Positions 48,915 to 58,475 are shown, counted from the stretch's first letter. The stretch: DNA of 64,000 nucleotides from Onishia niordana (GCF_004798965.1 NZ_SDSD01000001.1:868001-932000), one strand, 5' to 3'. A program made the numbers and translations. The notes: generated from the letters alone by a model not told the origin.

Positions 48915-49697
48915 CTAACGGAGGGTCTGCCAATCCAGGCCCTGATCCTGGGCGGCGACCACCAGCCGTGATTCATCGCCATCGAGCAGCGGCACCAGGG
49001 CCTCCAGGGCGAGCTCGGGGCGGTTGTTATGTTCCGACAGGTGCGAGCAGACGATGCGCTGCAGCCTGTCGAGCCCGACCCCCGCCAGCAGCGTCGCCGC
49101 CTGCGGATTGGCCAGGTGTCCCCAGTCGCCGCCGACACGACGCTTGAGACGCGGCGGATAGGGCCCGTCCGCCAGCAGTTGCCGGTCGTGGTTGCACTCA
49201 AGGATCAGGGCATCGCAGCCGGCGAACGCCTGAACCACATGGGCGCTGGGATGGCCTAGATCGGTCACGACACCTAGCCGCCGACCATGTGCACTCACGT
49301 GAAATTGTACCGGTTCCCTGGCGTCATGGGGCACAGTCACCGGCATGATCTCAAGGCCGCCAATGGCAAACATCGCCTGTGGCGTAATCCACTCGTGGCG
49401 GGGCACCTGCTTGAGGCGACCGGATAGCCAGGTACCCGGGGTCAGATAGACCGGCAGTGCATGGCGCCGCGCCAGCGCCCCCACCCCACCAATATGATCG
49501 CCATGCTCGTGCGTCACCAGCACGGCGGCGAGTTGCCTGGGGTGGAGACCCAGACCGGCGAGCCGCCGCTCGGTCTCACGCAGGCCGAAGCCGCAATCGA
49601 TGAGCAGATGGGTCTCGCCGTCGCTGACCAGGGTGGCATTACCCTTACTGCCGCTGCCCAGCGACGCAAAGTGCAGGGCGCGTGCCGCTGGCGGCAT
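48915..49697 (-). CDS. MBL-fold metallo-hydrolase (YycJ/PhnP-like)
   Basis: 260 residues. The metallo-beta-lactamase motif is THEHGDH (His63, His65, Asp67, His68), with SGSKGNAT near the N terminus, VTDLGHP, and SHLSEHNN further on. This subgroup often lies between bamC and purC. The YycJ family acts on DNA or RNA ends in Gram-positives; the role here is unknown. Its start codon overlaps the bamC stop. Confidence 0.9.
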   Translation of the reverse strand: MPPAARALHFASLGSGSKGNATLVSDGETHLLIDCGFGLRETERRLAGLGLHPRQLAAVLVTHEHGDHIGGVGALARRHALPVYLTPGTWLSGRLKQVPRHEWITPQAMFAIGGLEIMPVTVPHDAREPVQFHVSAHGRRLGVVTDLGHPSAHVVQAFAGCDALILECNHDRQLLADGPYPPRLKRRVGGDWGHLANPQAATLLAGVGLDRLQRIVCSHLSEHNNRPELALEALVPLLDGDESRLVVAAQDQGLDWQTLR

Positions 49698-50638
49698 CAG
49701 CGCAACAGCGAGGCCAGCCGGCCCAGCAGGTCACGCACGCCGTCATCATCAAGCGCCGGCTCACCAGCGGCAGCCACGGTCAGACGCGTCTGACCCTCGG
49801 CGGCTGGCACCACCTTGAGCCGCGCAGGGCGTGGCGTCTGGTCGCTAAAGAGCCCACCGATAATGCCCGCATGACGCTCGGCCAGGGGAAGATAGGCAAC
49901 CTGGAAGTCACCCGCGGCGGCATCCTGGCTCACTAACTGCTGCTCCGGTTGATCGAAGTCACGCTCGAGCAGATGACTCAGCTCCGCCCACACCTGATCG
50001 GGGTCGGCTTCGATCAGCAGCGCACGCGCTCCTTCGTCACCGACGAGACGCACCGGCGATGCTCCGGCCCCCTCACGACTGGCGAGGTTGGAAGCCATGG
50101 CGGACTGACCACGGGCGCCAAGGTAGTTGGCCAGTGCGTCTAGACAACCGTCGAGCGCACGGTTATTGCGTTCGCAGCGCACCTGACTGGTGTCACCCAG
50201 GCCGTCACGAACGGCGATCATGCCATCGGGCGTTGTCAGGCGTCGCGCCTGATCGTCACGCTCGGTGACGGTCAGGCGTTGGCGCTCACCGAACTCGACG
50301 ACATGTGGCCAGACGACCTCCGGCGGGTCATTGACCGCGAGCCAGCGGGCGTCGTCCATACTGCGACGCTCGACATAGTCACGCACCGCGACCGTCGGCT
50401 GGGGCCTGGGCGCCGTAAATTCGTCATCGATGTTGCGATAGGGCCGGTTGGCCTTGGGCACCGGCATCGCTTCGCGGGCCTCGTAGAGCTCGCTACCGGC
50501 CGGCAGCATCAACGGCTCGGCGCTCTTGGCCTGCGTGTAGGCCTCACTGCGGTCATCGTAGTAACCGCCACTGGAACAACCAGCCATTGCCAGGGCAATA
50601 GCCGCTACCAGCGGCATCCAGTTCGTGGCAGCTTTCAT
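49697..50638 (-). CDS. bamC: Outer membrane protein assembly factor BamC (NlpB)
   Basis: A lipoprotein of the Bam complex, which inserts beta-barrel proteins in the outer membrane. 313 residues with a lipoprotein signal peptide and lipobox AMAG-Cys21. An unstructured stretch with RPYRNIDDEFTAPRP follows, then two helix-grip domains (about 105-205 and 215-312). It is 34 bases after dapA, as in E. coli (dapA-bamC). Confidence 0.93.
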   Translation of the reverse strand: MKAATNWMPLVAAIALAMAGCSSGGYYDDRSEAYTQAKSAEPLMLPAGSELYEAREAMPVPKANRPYRNIDDEFTAPRPQPTVAVRDYVERRSMDDARWLAVNDPPEVVWPHVVEFGERQRLTVTERDDQARRLTTPDGMIAVRDGLGDTSQVRCERNNRALDGCLDALANYLGARGQSAMASNLASREGAGASPVRLVGDEGARALLIEADPDQVWAELSHLLERDFDQPEQQLVSQDAAAGDFQVAYLPLAERHAGIIGGLFSDQTPRPARLKVVPAAEGQTRLTVAAAGEPALDDDGVRDLLGRLASLLR

Positions 50639-50672
50639 GCATCCACCTTAATTGTCAGCCAGCGAGGGGCGT

Positions 50673-51557
50673 TCAGTCGTCGCTGACGCCAGCCAGCTGC
50701 AGCGCCTCGCTGACCGTTGAATGGTACTTCTCGGATAGCCAGGTCAACGGCAGGCGAATACCTTGATCGGCGTAGCCCATGTAGTTGAGCGCCCACTTGA
50801 CCGGAATCGGATTGGCCTCAATCCCCAGCTGGGTATGCAGCGGCATCAAGCGGGTATTGATCTGGTGTGCCTTGTCGCTATCACCGGCAACAGCGGCTGT
50901 ACACAGCTCGTGCATGGCACGCGGCACCACATTGGCGGTCACCGAGATATCGCCATGACCGCCCATCAGCATGAAGTCACAAGCCGTGGCATCGTCGCCC
51001 GAGTAGAGCATGAAACCGGAGCCCTTGAGGCGCTCGATCAGATCCTCGGCACGCTCCAGGTTACCGGTGGCATCCTTGATGCCGATGATGTTGTCGACCT
51101 CAGCCAGGCGCAGCACGGTTTCGTTATAGATGTCCGAGCAGGTGCGACCGGGCACGTTGTAGAGAATCACCGGCAGATCACTGGCCTCGGCAATGGCCTT
51201 GAAGTGCTGGAACAGGCCTTCCTGAGTGGGCTTGTTGTAGTAAGGCGCCACCGTCAGACAATAATCGGCACCGACTTCCTTGGCGTAGCGGGTCAGCTCC
51301 ACCGCCTCCGTGGTGTTGTTGGAACCGGTGCCCGCGATAACCGGGATGCGGCCATTGACCTCTTCCACCACGGTGCGAATCACATCGAAGTGCTCGGCAA
51401 AGGACATGGTGGTCGGCTCGCCGGTGGTGCCGGCGGCAACGATGCCATCGGTACCATGCTCGAGATGGAAGCGCACCAGGCGGCGCAGGGCTTCCCAATC
51501 GATCTCTCCGTTCGCCTTCATCGGCGTCGCCAGGGCGACGATACTGCCTGTGATCAT
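50673..51557 (-). CDS. dapA: 4-hydroxy-tetrahydrodipicolinate synthase
   Basis: Condenses pyruvate with aspartate semialdehyde on the way to lysine and diaminopimelate. 294 residues, close to the E. coli length. The Schiff-base lysine is Lys161 (IIGIKDATG) and the catalytic Tyr133 lies in LYNVPGRT, both at E. coli numbering; [11 protein letters not shown] binds pyruvate. It is the first gene of the operon with bamC, the MBL gene and purC. Confidence 0.97.
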   Translation of the reverse strand: MITGSIVALATPMKANGEIDWEALRRLVRFHLEHGTDGIVAAGTTGEPTTMSFAEHFDVIRTVVEEVNGRIPVIAGTGSNNTTEAVELTRYAKEVGADYCLTVAPYYNKPTQEGLFQHFKAIAEASDLPVILYNVPGRTCSDIYNETVLRLAEVDNIIGIKDATGNLERAEDLIERLKGSGFMLYSGDDATACDFMLMGGHGDISVTANVVPRAMHELCTAAVAGDSDKAHQINTRLMPLHTQLGIEANPIPVKWALNYMGYADQGIRLPLTWLSEKYHSTVSEALQLAGVSDD

Positions 51558-51856
51558 TTTCTTTCCTCTACAAACGCCTGTGCATCAGCCGCCGCAGAAT
51601 AGTGGCGCTAATGAATCAATCGGGATATGAAACCAAGGGCTAGATGGTACTCAGGCCGTTAGAGCCTGTACAGAACCCAGCGCAAGGACTTTTCCGCTCG
51701 GCCTCGCTGCCTTCAACACGGCCTTTACAGCATCGCCTCGGTGACGTGTAATTCTTGCACAATTTCAAGGGCCGGCCTCCAATGGGCTCGGCGCTTTACG
51801 ATGGCGTCACCACGCCGTTAGACACGATGATTTCAGATACCTCACAGGAGACTCCC

Positions 51857-52330
51857 ATGAGCGTCAGCATCGGCAACCCCGTCCCCGACTTCACCGCCAC
51901 CGCGACCGGCGACACCACCGTTACGCTGTCCGAACTGAAGGGCAAGCAGGTCGTAGTCTACTTCTACCCCAAGGCCAGCACCCCGGGCTGCACCACCGAA
52001 GGCGGCGACTTTCGCGACCACAAGGCGGCCTTCGATGCCGCCAACACGGTGATACTGGGCATTTCTCGAGACGGCATCCGGGCTCAGGAAAACTTCAAGG
52101 CCAAGCAGGCCTTCAACTTCGAACTGATTTCGGACAAGGACGAAACTGTCTGCAGGCTCTTCGACGTCATCAAGCTGAAGAAGCTTTACGGCAAGGAGCA
52201 TCTCGGCATAGAGCGCAGCACCTTCCTGATCGACACCGAGGGCAAGCTCGCCCGCGAATGGCGCGGCGTGAAGGTGAAGGGCCATGTCGATGAGGTACTC
52301 GAAGCGGCACAGGCCCTGCACGCGGGTTAA
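51857..52330 (+). CDS. bcp: Thiol peroxidase Bcp/PrxQ
   Basis: A peroxiredoxin that reduces hydrogen peroxide and organic peroxides. 157 residues from ATG 51857, seven bases after AGGAG. The peroxidatic Cys45 is in STPGCTTEGGDF. The resolving Cys at +5 (Cys50 in E. coli) is Gly50 here; the only other cysteine is Cys99 (DETVCRLFD), which could take over or leave a 1-Cys mechanism. It is convergent with perM and divergent from dapA; the roughly 300-base gap before it shows no other gene. Confidence 0.95.
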   Translation: MSVSIGNPVPDFTATATGDTTVTLSELKGKQVVVYFYPKASTPGCTTEGGDFRDHKAAFDAANTVILGISRDGIRAQENFKAKQAFNFELISDKDETVCRLFDVIKLKKLYGKEHLGIERSTFLIDTEGKLAREWRGVKVKGHVDEVLEAAQALHAG

Positions 52331-52358
52331 CGCGCATTATCTCTGGCCCTTACTCCCT

Positions 52359-52393
52359 TTGCTCCCCGTGCCCGTCATCAGGCAAGGGAGCAA
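52359..52393. terminator. Hairpin between convergent bcp and perM
   Basis: TTGCTCCC and GGGAGCAA pair perfectly over eight bases, with a smaller TGCC/GGCA stem inside. There is no T-run on either side. It is a possible bidirectional terminator. Confidence 0.45.
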
Positions 52394-52403
52394 CGGGGTG
52401 GCG

Positions 52404-53504
52404 TCAGGGGCTCGGCAATTCGTCACTCAACGGGTTGTCGACGTGCTCTTTAATGCCCCGCGGCCAGGCATAGACCATGGCCTTGAGCAGCGTTGCCAGA
52501 GGAATCGCGAAGAAGATCCCCCAGAACCCCCAGATGCCGCCGAAGAACAGCACCGCCAGGATGATCGATACCGGGTGCAGATTGACCGCCTCGGAGAACA
52601 GGATCGGCACCAGGACGTTGCCGTCCAGCGCCTGAAGCACACCGTAGGCGATGATCACGTAAAGGAACTGTTCGCCGATACCGAAGTGAAACCCTGCGAC
52701 CGCTGCCACCGGCAGCGTAGCGACCGCCGCGCCAATGAAAGGAATCAGCACAGAAAGCCCCACCAGCATGCCCAGTAATGCCGAATACGGCAGGCCGAAA
52801 TAGGCAAAGATCAGGAAACCGCTACTGCCGACGATCACGATTTCGATGAACTTGCCGCGGACATAGTTGGCGATCTGGGCATCCATTTCATGCCAGATGC
52901 GGGTCATCAGGTCACGCTTGCGCGGCAGTAGCCATAGCGTGAACCCCACCAATCGCTCCCGGTCCTTCAACATGAAGAACACAAGAATCGGCACCAGCAC
53001 CAGATAGATGATCAGGTCCATCAGGTTGCCAAGCGATGCCAGTGACAGCGTCAGGGCGCGCTGGCCAAACTGGGTCAGCTCTCGGCCCGCGGCATCAATC
53101 CAGCCCTGAATCTGATCCGGTGTGACCAGATTGGGATAACGCAGCTGCATCTCGTCGAGGAAACTCTGGCCACTGGCGAACATGCGAGGGATCTCCTGCA
53201 CCAGGCTGACCAGCTGATTCCAGATCAGCGGCATGACCACCAGCGCCATGGCCAACAGAATGCCGAGAAAGCCCAGGAACACCGCCAGCACTGCCACGAA
53301 ACCTGGCACACGACGTCGAGTCAGCCAGTTCACCGCGCCTTGCAGCAGGAAGGCGATCACCAGCGCCGTGAAGAAGGGCGCCAGCATGCCGCCAAGCAGC
53401 ACCACCGCGGCAGTGGCGACGATCAGCAGCATGAGCAGGATCACCGCCTCTTCGTCCGAGAAGTAGCGCTCGATCCAGCCCGAAAACAGTGTCTTCAACG
53501 TCAT
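52404..53504 (-). CDS. AI-2E family transporter (PerM-like)
   Basis: A 366-residue inner membrane protein with about eight helices: an N-terminal pair (residues about 20-65), a helix-loop with WNQLVSLVQEIP, and C-terminal helices containing SVLIPFIGAAVATLPV and GFWGIFFAIPLATLLKA, as in PerM/TqsA proteins. Transport substrate unknown. ATG 53504 overlaps the stop codon of the upstream tusA-like gene (ATGA), so the two are translationally coupled. Confidence 0.92.
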   Translation of the reverse strand: MTLKTLFSGWIERYFSDEEAVILLMLLIVATAAVVLLGGMLAPFFTALVIAFLLQGAVNWLTRRRVPGFVAVLAVFLGFLGILLAMALVVMPLIWNQLVSLVQEIPRMFASGQSFLDEMQLRYPNLVTPDQIQGWIDAAGRELTQFGQRALTLSLASLGNLMDLIIYLVLVPILVFFMLKDRERLVGFTLWLLPRKRDLMTRIWHEMDAQIANYVRGKFIEIVIVGSSGFLIFAYFGLPYSALLGMLVGLSVLIPFIGAAVATLPVAAVAGFHFGIGEQFLYVIIAYGVLQALDGNVLVPILFSEAVNLHPVSIILAVLFFGGIWGFWGIFFAIPLATLLKAMVYAWPRGIKEHVDNPLSDELPSP

Positions 53505-53752
53505 GCCGAGCGTTCCCCCTCGCCCTTGCGCAGCCAATAATGGTATACCTCGCCACGGGTCTCGCGGGCGGGCATCTCATGGGCACTCTGGGCAATAAAG
53601 GACTCAAAGTCCCGCCAGGAACCGGCATCGGTCGCGATCACCTCGAGCACCTGCCCGACTGCCAGCCGCGAAAGTGACTGCTTGGCCTTGAGCAACGGCA
53701 GCGGGCAGGGCAGGTTACGGGCGTCGAGTACGTCGTCTGGTTGCAGGGTCAT
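53501..53752 (-). CDS. TusA-family sulfurtransferase-like protein
   Basis: 83 residues. The sulfur-carrier motif CPLPLLKAK follows DARNLP, with Cys16 as the persulfide site. The remaining beta-alpha layout fits SirA/YedF/TusA. The start at 53752 matches family N termini; the frame is open to 53809. It precedes perM with a four-base overlap and is divergent from bepA, an arrangement common in pseudomonads. Confidence 0.92.
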   Translation of the reverse strand: MTLQPDDVLDARNLPCPLPLLKAKQSLSRLAVGQVLEVIATDAGSWRDFESFIAQSAHEMPARETRGEVYHYWLRKGEGERSA

Positions 53753-53883
53753 GCCGTCTCCCGAAACAATGGGGATGAAAGTGGGGCCGCCCGACGGCCC
53801 TCTGTACACGGCACTTTAGCGGATCGGTAGCGGTCGGAGAAGAAGGCCCGCTCTCGCCCGAGCGCTCATGCACAAGGAACATC

Positions 53884-55341
53884 ATGCCATTACTCTGGAA
53901 GGCCTGGCGACATGCCATCGCCGCGCTGGTCCTGGCCGGCAGCGTGATCACGACTCAGGCCCAGGCGCTGGAGTTCGATCTGCCCCAGCTGGGCTCGGCC
54001 ACCAGCGGCGTCAATTCGAGCGAAGAATACCGCCTGGGCCGGACCTGGCTCAGGCAGTTTCGTGCCCGGGCGCCACTCTGGCAGGACCCGATAAGTCAGC
54101 ACTATGTCGATACCCTGATCGCAAGACTGCTGCCGGAAAGCGGCTTCCAGGGCAGCCAGCCACTGGTCACGCTGGTCGATAGCCGGATGCTCAATGCCTT
54201 CGCCGTGCCCGGCGGCGTTGTCGGGGTCAACGCCGGCCTATTTGCCTTCGCCAAGAACGAGGCCGCCCTCGCCTCGGTGCTGGCCCACGAACTGGGCCAT
54301 CTGTCACTGCGCCACTACGCTCGCCAGAAGGCCCGGGCCGAGGCCACCCAGCTGCCCACCATGGCCGCAATGTTGGCTGGCATGCTGATCGCTGCCGGCG
54401 GCGGCGGCGACGCAGGCATGGCCGCCGCCATGGGCTCCCAGGCGGCTTTCTTCCAGGACCAGCTGGCCTATTCTCGTCGCTACGAGCAGGAAGCCGACCG
54501 TCAGGGCCTTCAGGTACTGCGTGACGCCGGCTATGACCCTCAGGCGATGGTCGAGATGTTTCGCGCCATGCAGCGCCAGGTAGCTCTGCAAGGCGGCAAT
54601 CCGCCCGAGTTCCTGCTCACCCACCCGCTCACCGAATCGCGCATTAGCGATATCCAGGCCCGAGCCCAGACACTGGGAACCGACTCGCTGCGCGACACGG
54701 GCCCTCAATACGACATGGTGCGCGCCCGCGCCTTGCTGAACATCCATCAGGGAGCGCCCTCGCAAGCCACCAGCCTGCTCGCCCAGGATGACCCTGCTCC
54801 GGCGGCCAAGCGCTACTTGGCCGCCTTGATACGCGCCCAACAAGGCGATCTGGCAGGCGCCCTCTCAGCGCTCGACACCCTGGCGGATGAGTGGCCGGAC
54901 CTGTCACTGATCCCGACCAGTGCCGCCGAGCTGGCACTGGATGCCGGCCAGCACGGCGAGGCACTCTCGCGCAGCCAGCGACTGCTACGGCTGATGCCGG
55001 ACTATCTTCCGGCACGCTTGATCAAGGCGGAGGCACTGTTGCAGCAGGATACGAAGGCCGCCTTCGACACCCTGCGCGACCTCGCCGAGCGTCACCCCGA
55101 AAACCCACAGATATTCACCCTGCTGGCCGAGGCCGCCGGGCGCAGTGATCGTGAGGCCTGGAGCCACCTTGCCCGCGCCGAACAGCTGCAGCTGACCGGA
55201 AGTATCACCCAGGCCATCCGTCAACTGGATATCGCCGAAGACGTGGCCAAGCGACAGGCCGACATCGGCATTACCGGGCGCATCGAAGAGCGCCGCGAGG
55301 CCTTCGAGACCTACCGTGAGGATCTCAAGGACTTCCAATAG
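53884..55341 (+). CDS. bepA: M48 family beta-barrel assembly protease (BepA/YfgC-like)
   Basis: A periplasmic metalloprotease and chaperone that controls outer membrane protein assembly. 485 residues. The signal peptide (about 1-28) ends QAQA. The zinc motif is HELGH (His135, Glu136, His139), and the third ligand Glu lies in YEQEADRQGL. The C-terminal half is made of TPR-like helices. E. coli BepA has the same layout and 487 residues. Functionally related bamC is 3 kb away. Confidence 0.95.
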   Translation: MPLLWKAWRHAIAALVLAGSVITTQAQALEFDLPQLGSATSGVNSSEEYRLGRTWLRQFRARAPLWQDPISQHYVDTLIARLLPESGFQGSQPLVTLVDSRMLNAFAVPGGVVGVNAGLFAFAKNEAALASVLAHELGHLSLRHYARQKARAEATQLPTMAAMLAGMLIAAGGGGDAGMAAAMGSQAAFFQDQLAYSRRYEQEADRQGLQVLRDAGYDPQAMVEMFRAMQRQVALQGGNPPEFLLTHPLTESRISDIQARAQTLGTDSLRDTGPQYDMVRARALLNIHQGAPSQATSLLAQDDPAPAAKRYLAALIRAQQGDLAGALSALDTLADEWPDLSLIPTSAAELALDAGQHGEALSRSQRLLRLMPDYLPARLIKAEALLQQDTKAAFDTLRDLAERHPENPQIFTLLAEAAGRSDREAWSHLARAEQLQLTGSITQAIRQLDIAEDVAKRQADIGITGRIEERREAFETYREDLKDFQ

Positions 55342-55413
55342 CTGATTCGGGGCGAGGCGATCTCGGCTGCCGCGCCTCTTGCGCGTGTCAGTTACTTGTC
55401 CGTTACTCAGTGG

Positions 55414-55476
55414 AAGGGCTAAGAGTTCAGAATTAAGGCCCAAGAGCTAAGGGCCAAGAGCTAAGGGCCAAGGACT
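55414..55476. repeat. 14-bp direct repeat array downstream of bepA
   Basis: AAGGGCTAAGAGTT, a 7-base interruption, then AAGGCCCAAGAGCT, AAGGGCCAAGAGCT and AAGGGCCAAGGACT in direct tandem. It lies in the 345-base gap between convergent bepA and nadA, which otherwise holds only the nadA terminator. Confidence 0.8.
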
Positions 55477-55530
55477 CAGGCATCGCCATCGTCAGACAAC
55501 CGCCCTTCGCACGCATACCCTTTGCTTACA

Positions 55531-55577
55531 CAAGAAAGCGGCCCGTACCGAGGCATCGGTGCGGGCCGATCTTCTTG
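55531..55577 (-). terminator. Terminator of nadA
   Basis: On the minus strand GGCCCGCACCGA and TCGGTACGGGCC pair (one mismatch) around TGCC, and outer CAAGAA/TTCTTG bases extend the stem. CTTTCTTG follows. It lies about 110 bases past the nadA stop. Confidence 0.65.
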
Positions 55578-55685
55578 TATCAACTCTCTCAATGACAGGT
55601 GCCTGATCAACCACAGATAGCGTGTCGGCCTCAGGCGATCAGCGGCAGATGAATCCGTCTCGGTGCGCCCGATCAACTCTGGCGT

Positions 55686-56705
55686 TCAGCTCTGGAAGTT
55701 GAGCATCCGCTCCAAGGGCTTCAGTGCCTTCTCGCGCAGAGCATCATCCACCTGGATTTCACCGCTCTGCTCGCGCAGGGCGCCAGCCAGATTATCCAGG
55801 GCGTTCATGGCCATCCACGGGCAGTGGGCGCAACTCTTGCAGGTCGCTCCCCGTCCGGCCGTCGGCGCCTCGAAGAGGGTCTTGTCCGGCACCGCCTGCT
55901 GCATCTTGAAGAAGATGCCACGGTCGGTGGCAACGATCAGCTCGTCATTGGGCAGCTCCTTCGCCGCCTTGATCAGCTGGGAGGTGGAACCCGCCACATC
56001 GGCGAGCTCGACCACGGCCGAGGGCGATTCCGGGTGCACCAGCACCGCGGCCTCGGGATAGAGCGACTTGAGGTCCTCGATGCCCTTGGCCTTGAACTCC
56101 TCGTGGACGATACAGGCACCGTCCCAGAGCAGCATGTCGGCGCCGGTCTGCTTCTGGATATAGCCACCCAGGTGCTTGTCCGGGGCCCACAGGATCTTCT
56201 CCCCGCGGGCCTTCAGGTGCTCGATCACATCGACGGCGATTGAGGAGGTGACGACCCAGTCGGCGCGCGCCTTCACCGCCGCCGAAGTATTGGCATAGAC
56301 CACCACAGTGCGATCGGGATGGGCATCGCAGAAAGCGGCGAACTCATCAGCCGGGCAGCCAATGTCCAGCGAACAAGTCGCCTCCAGCGTCGGCATCAGT
56401 ACGCGTTTTTCAGGAGACAGGATCTTGGCGGTCTCGCCCATGAACCTCACGCCGGCAACGACCAGCGTCGAGGCCTCATGGCGGGCACCAAAGCGGGCCA
56501 TTTCAAGCGAATCGGCCACGCAGCCGCCAGTTTCCTCGGCGAGCTGCTGAATGGCGTCGTCGGTGTAATAATGCGCTACCAGCACGGCATTTCGCTCGTG
56601 CAGCAAACGCTTGATTTCGTCGATGCGCGCTTCATCCTCGGCGGGTATCCGCGTCGGGCAGTAAGCGCGGGCCAGATGCTCTCGCACATCGGCTCGGGAA
56701 GTCAT
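55686..56705 (-). CDS. nadA: Quinolinate synthase
   Basis: A [4Fe-4S] enzyme that condenses iminoaspartate with dihydroxyacetone phosphate to quinolinate in NAD synthesis. About 339 residues from ATG 56705; ATG 56714 and 56753 are alternatives and none has a clear ribosome-binding site. Motifs: [38 protein letters not shown] and [13 protein letters not shown]. Cluster cysteines are expected in the [13 protein letters not shown] and CKSC regions. nadC, the next enzyme, is at 43.5 kb. Confidence 0.93.
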   Translation of the reverse strand: MTSRADVREHLARAYCPTRIPAEDEARIDEIKRLLHERNAVLVAHYYTDDAIQQLAEETGGCVADSLEMARFGARHEASTLVVAGVRFMGETAKILSPEKRVLMPTLEATCSLDIGCPADEFAAFCDAHPDRTVVVYANTSAAVKARADWVVTSSIAVDVIEHLKARGEKILWAPDKHLGGYIQKQTGADMLLWDGACIVHEEFKAKGIEDLKSLYPEAAVLVHPESPSAVVELADVAGSTSQLIKAAKELPNDELIVATDRGIFFKMQQAVPDKTLFEAPTAGRGATCKSCAHCPWMAMNALDNLAGALREQSGEIQVDDALREKALKPLERMLNFQS

Positions 56706-57203
56706 TATCGTCATCGTGTCTACCACTGTGACTGGCAGGGGCTCCCCCTGCATGGCACCAGATGCATCAACGCCTGTGCTCTCTGCACGTGCCGATGCTC
56801 CAGAGGGCCTGATGGTGCGGCTCCCGCATCACCTGCCCAGCCCTCATTTTAGCTTTAATTATGGCGGTTGTCGTGCTTATCAAGAGACGTCACGATGACA
56901 GCGATATGCTCCGCCCACTTCCCCTCGTCACATGCCCAGCCAATTTTTCTCTAGCACTGCATCCTGCCGCTGACACGCCTTACCTCCCGCTACACCTCGG
57001 CGGGGGCGAAAGATCAACTACACTGACATCGTGAAAGCATTATTTAGCGCCCTTAAGGCGCAGCGCTTGTGATAGCCACCCTCGGCGGGGCTGCCATCGG
57101 CGGCGTCATTGGCCACGAAGTCAGCGAGACTGACTGAAACGTCCCAACCGTCAAGAAAACGTGGCGAGCAACAACCATAATGAGCAACGAGGAGCTATAG
57201 CAT
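56706..57203. other. Non-coding stretch with a glycine-zipper fragment
   Basis: About 500 bases without a convincing gene apart from the mini-protein that follows. A short frame at 57069-57137 encodes a glycine-zipper-like peptide (TLGGAAIGGVIGHEVSETD) from a GTG, with only a weak AAGG upstream and an in-frame stop before it. It may be a mini-gene or the remnant of a glycine-zipper surface protein. Confidence 0.4.
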
Positions 57204-57278
57204 ATGCACAATATCGTCTATATCGTCGGCGCCGTGGTGATCGTTCTGGCTATCCTGTCGTTTCTCGGCTTGCGCTGA
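57204..57278 (+). CDS. 24-residue single-helix membrane mini-protein
   Basis: ATG 57204 has GAGGAG nine bases upstream and opens a 24-codon frame: MHNIVYIVGAVVIVLAILSF followed by LGLR. It is almost entirely one hydrophobic helix with a C-terminal Arg, a typical small membrane protein. The ribosome-binding site, codon use and sensible peptide suggest a real gene, though it is too short to be certain. Function unknown. It precedes and converges with the tRNA-Lys pair, 63 bases before their terminator. Confidence 0.6.
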   Translation: MHNIVYIVGAVVIVLAILSFLGLR

Positions 57279-57336
57279 ACGGGCAGCCAAACATTTGACG
57301 CACCCAGCACGAATGGGTCCCACAGAAAAACACGCA

Positions 57337-57371
57337 CAACAAAACGCCCTGACCTCAAGGAGATCAGGGCG
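57337..57371 (-). terminator. Rho-independent terminator of the tRNA-Lys unit
   Basis: On the minus strand CGCCCTGA and TCAGGGCG pair over eight bases around an 11-base loop, followed by TTTTGTTG. Confidence 0.85.
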
Positions 57372-57384
57372 CTTCGTCGTAATC

Positions 57385-57460
57385 TGGTGGGTCGTGTAGG
57401 ATTCGAACCTACGACCAATTGGTTAAAAGCCAACTGCTCTACCAACTGAGCTAACGACCC
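57385..57460 (-). tRNA. tRNA-Lys (TTT), copy 2
   Basis: A 76-nt cloverleaf with encoded CCA, acceptor stem GGGTCGT/ACGACCC, and anticodon loop CTTTTAA giving TTT. Identical to the neighbouring copy, 19 bases downstream of it. Confidence 0.97.
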
Positions 57461-57479
57461 GCCGCCGGGCCGTCGAGTA

Positions 57480-57555
57480 TGGTGGGTCGTGTAGGATTCG
57501 AACCTACGACCAATTGGTTAAAAGCCAACTGCTCTACCAACTGAGCTAACGACCC
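57480..57555 (-). tRNA. tRNA-Lys (TTT), copy 1
   Basis: A 76-nt cloverleaf with encoded CCA, anticodon TTT, same sequence as the other copy. First gene of the unit, just downstream of a clear promoter. Confidence 0.97.
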
Positions 57556-57571
57556 GCTCGACAGGGCGCAT

Positions 57572-57600
57572 AGGTTACTCGTATCACCCTGTCTTGGCAA
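57572..57600 (-). promoter_or_regulatory. Promoter of the tRNA-Lys pair
   Basis: The minus strand has TTGCCA (57600-57595), a 17-base spacer and TAACCT (57577-57572), followed by a GC-rich ATGCGCCC discriminator, as in stringently controlled stable RNA promoters. Confidence 0.65.
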
Positions 57601-57617
57601 GCCTTTTTCGTAGCTTT

Positions 57618-58475
57618 TCAGCGCTTACGTGAGGGTCCCGGCTTGCGCATGCCCTGCACCGGGCGACGCTTACGCTTGTCGCGACTCCAGCGGTTCTTCT
57701 CATCCGGGGTAAGCTCCGGCACCTTGCGCGACTCGAGGCCCGCGAGGGTCGAGAGGTCATCGACCTCAGCCTGGGTCAACTCGGTCCATTCGCCTGCTTT
57801 GGCCCGCTTATCGAGGAAGATATTGCCGTAACGCACGCGCTTGAGGCGACTGACTGTCAGCTCCTGGGACTCCCACAGGCGGCGCACTTCGCGGTTGCGG
57901 CCTTCCATGATCACCACATGGAACCAGGTGTTGATGCCTTCACCGCCGAACTCCTGCACATCGGTGAAGTGCGCGGGGCCGTCGTCGAGCATCACGCCCT
58001 CGACCATGGCCTTGATATGGGCCTGGGTCACGTCGCCCATGACCCGAACCGCATATTCGCGCTCGACCTCGGTGGAGGGATGCATCAGCCGATTGGCAAG
58101 CTCACCATCGGTGGTGAACAGCAGAAGACCGCTGGTATTGATATCCAGACGGCCGACGGCCACCCAGCGTTCGCCCTTGAGCCGCGGCAGACGCTCGAAG
58201 ACGGTACGACGGCCTTCCGGGTCCTTGCGGGTGCACAACTCACCTTCCGGCTTGTTGTACATGATCACCCGCCGAGTACTCTCCTCGGCGGTCTTCAGGT
58301 TGACTGGCCGGTCATCGAGGCTGACCCGATCACGGGACTCGATACGATCGCCGAGGCTCGCTACCTGGCCGTTGACCTTGACGCGCCCGGCACTGATCGC
58401 GGTTTCCATCTCGCGGCGCGAGCCGAAGCCGGCACGGGCCAGCACTTTCTGCAGTTTTTCGCTTGTGGTGTTCAT
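57618..58475 (-). CDS. rluB: 23S rRNA pseudouridine(2605) synthase RluB
   Basis: 285 residues. An N-terminal S4 RNA-binding domain (about 5-60), then the RsuA-family catalytic domain with nucleophile Asp111 in [14 protein letters not shown], and a basic Arg/Lys-rich tail as in RluB. It overlaps scpB by four bases; scpA-scpB-rluB is a standard gammaproteobacterial order. Confidence 0.95.
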   Translation of the reverse strand: MNTTSEKLQKVLARAGFGSRREMETAISAGRVKVNGQVASLGDRIESRDRVSLDDRPVNLKTAEESTRRVIMYNKPEGELCTRKDPEGRRTVFERLPRLKGERWVAVGRLDINTSGLLLFTTDGELANRLMHPSTEVEREYAVRVMGDVTQAHIKAMVEGVMLDDGPAHFTDVQEFGGEGINTWFHVVIMEGRNREVRRLWESQELTVSRLKRVRYGNIFLDKRAKAGEWTELTQAEVDDLSTLAGLESRKVPELTPDEKNRWSRDKRKRRPVQGMRKPGPSRKR

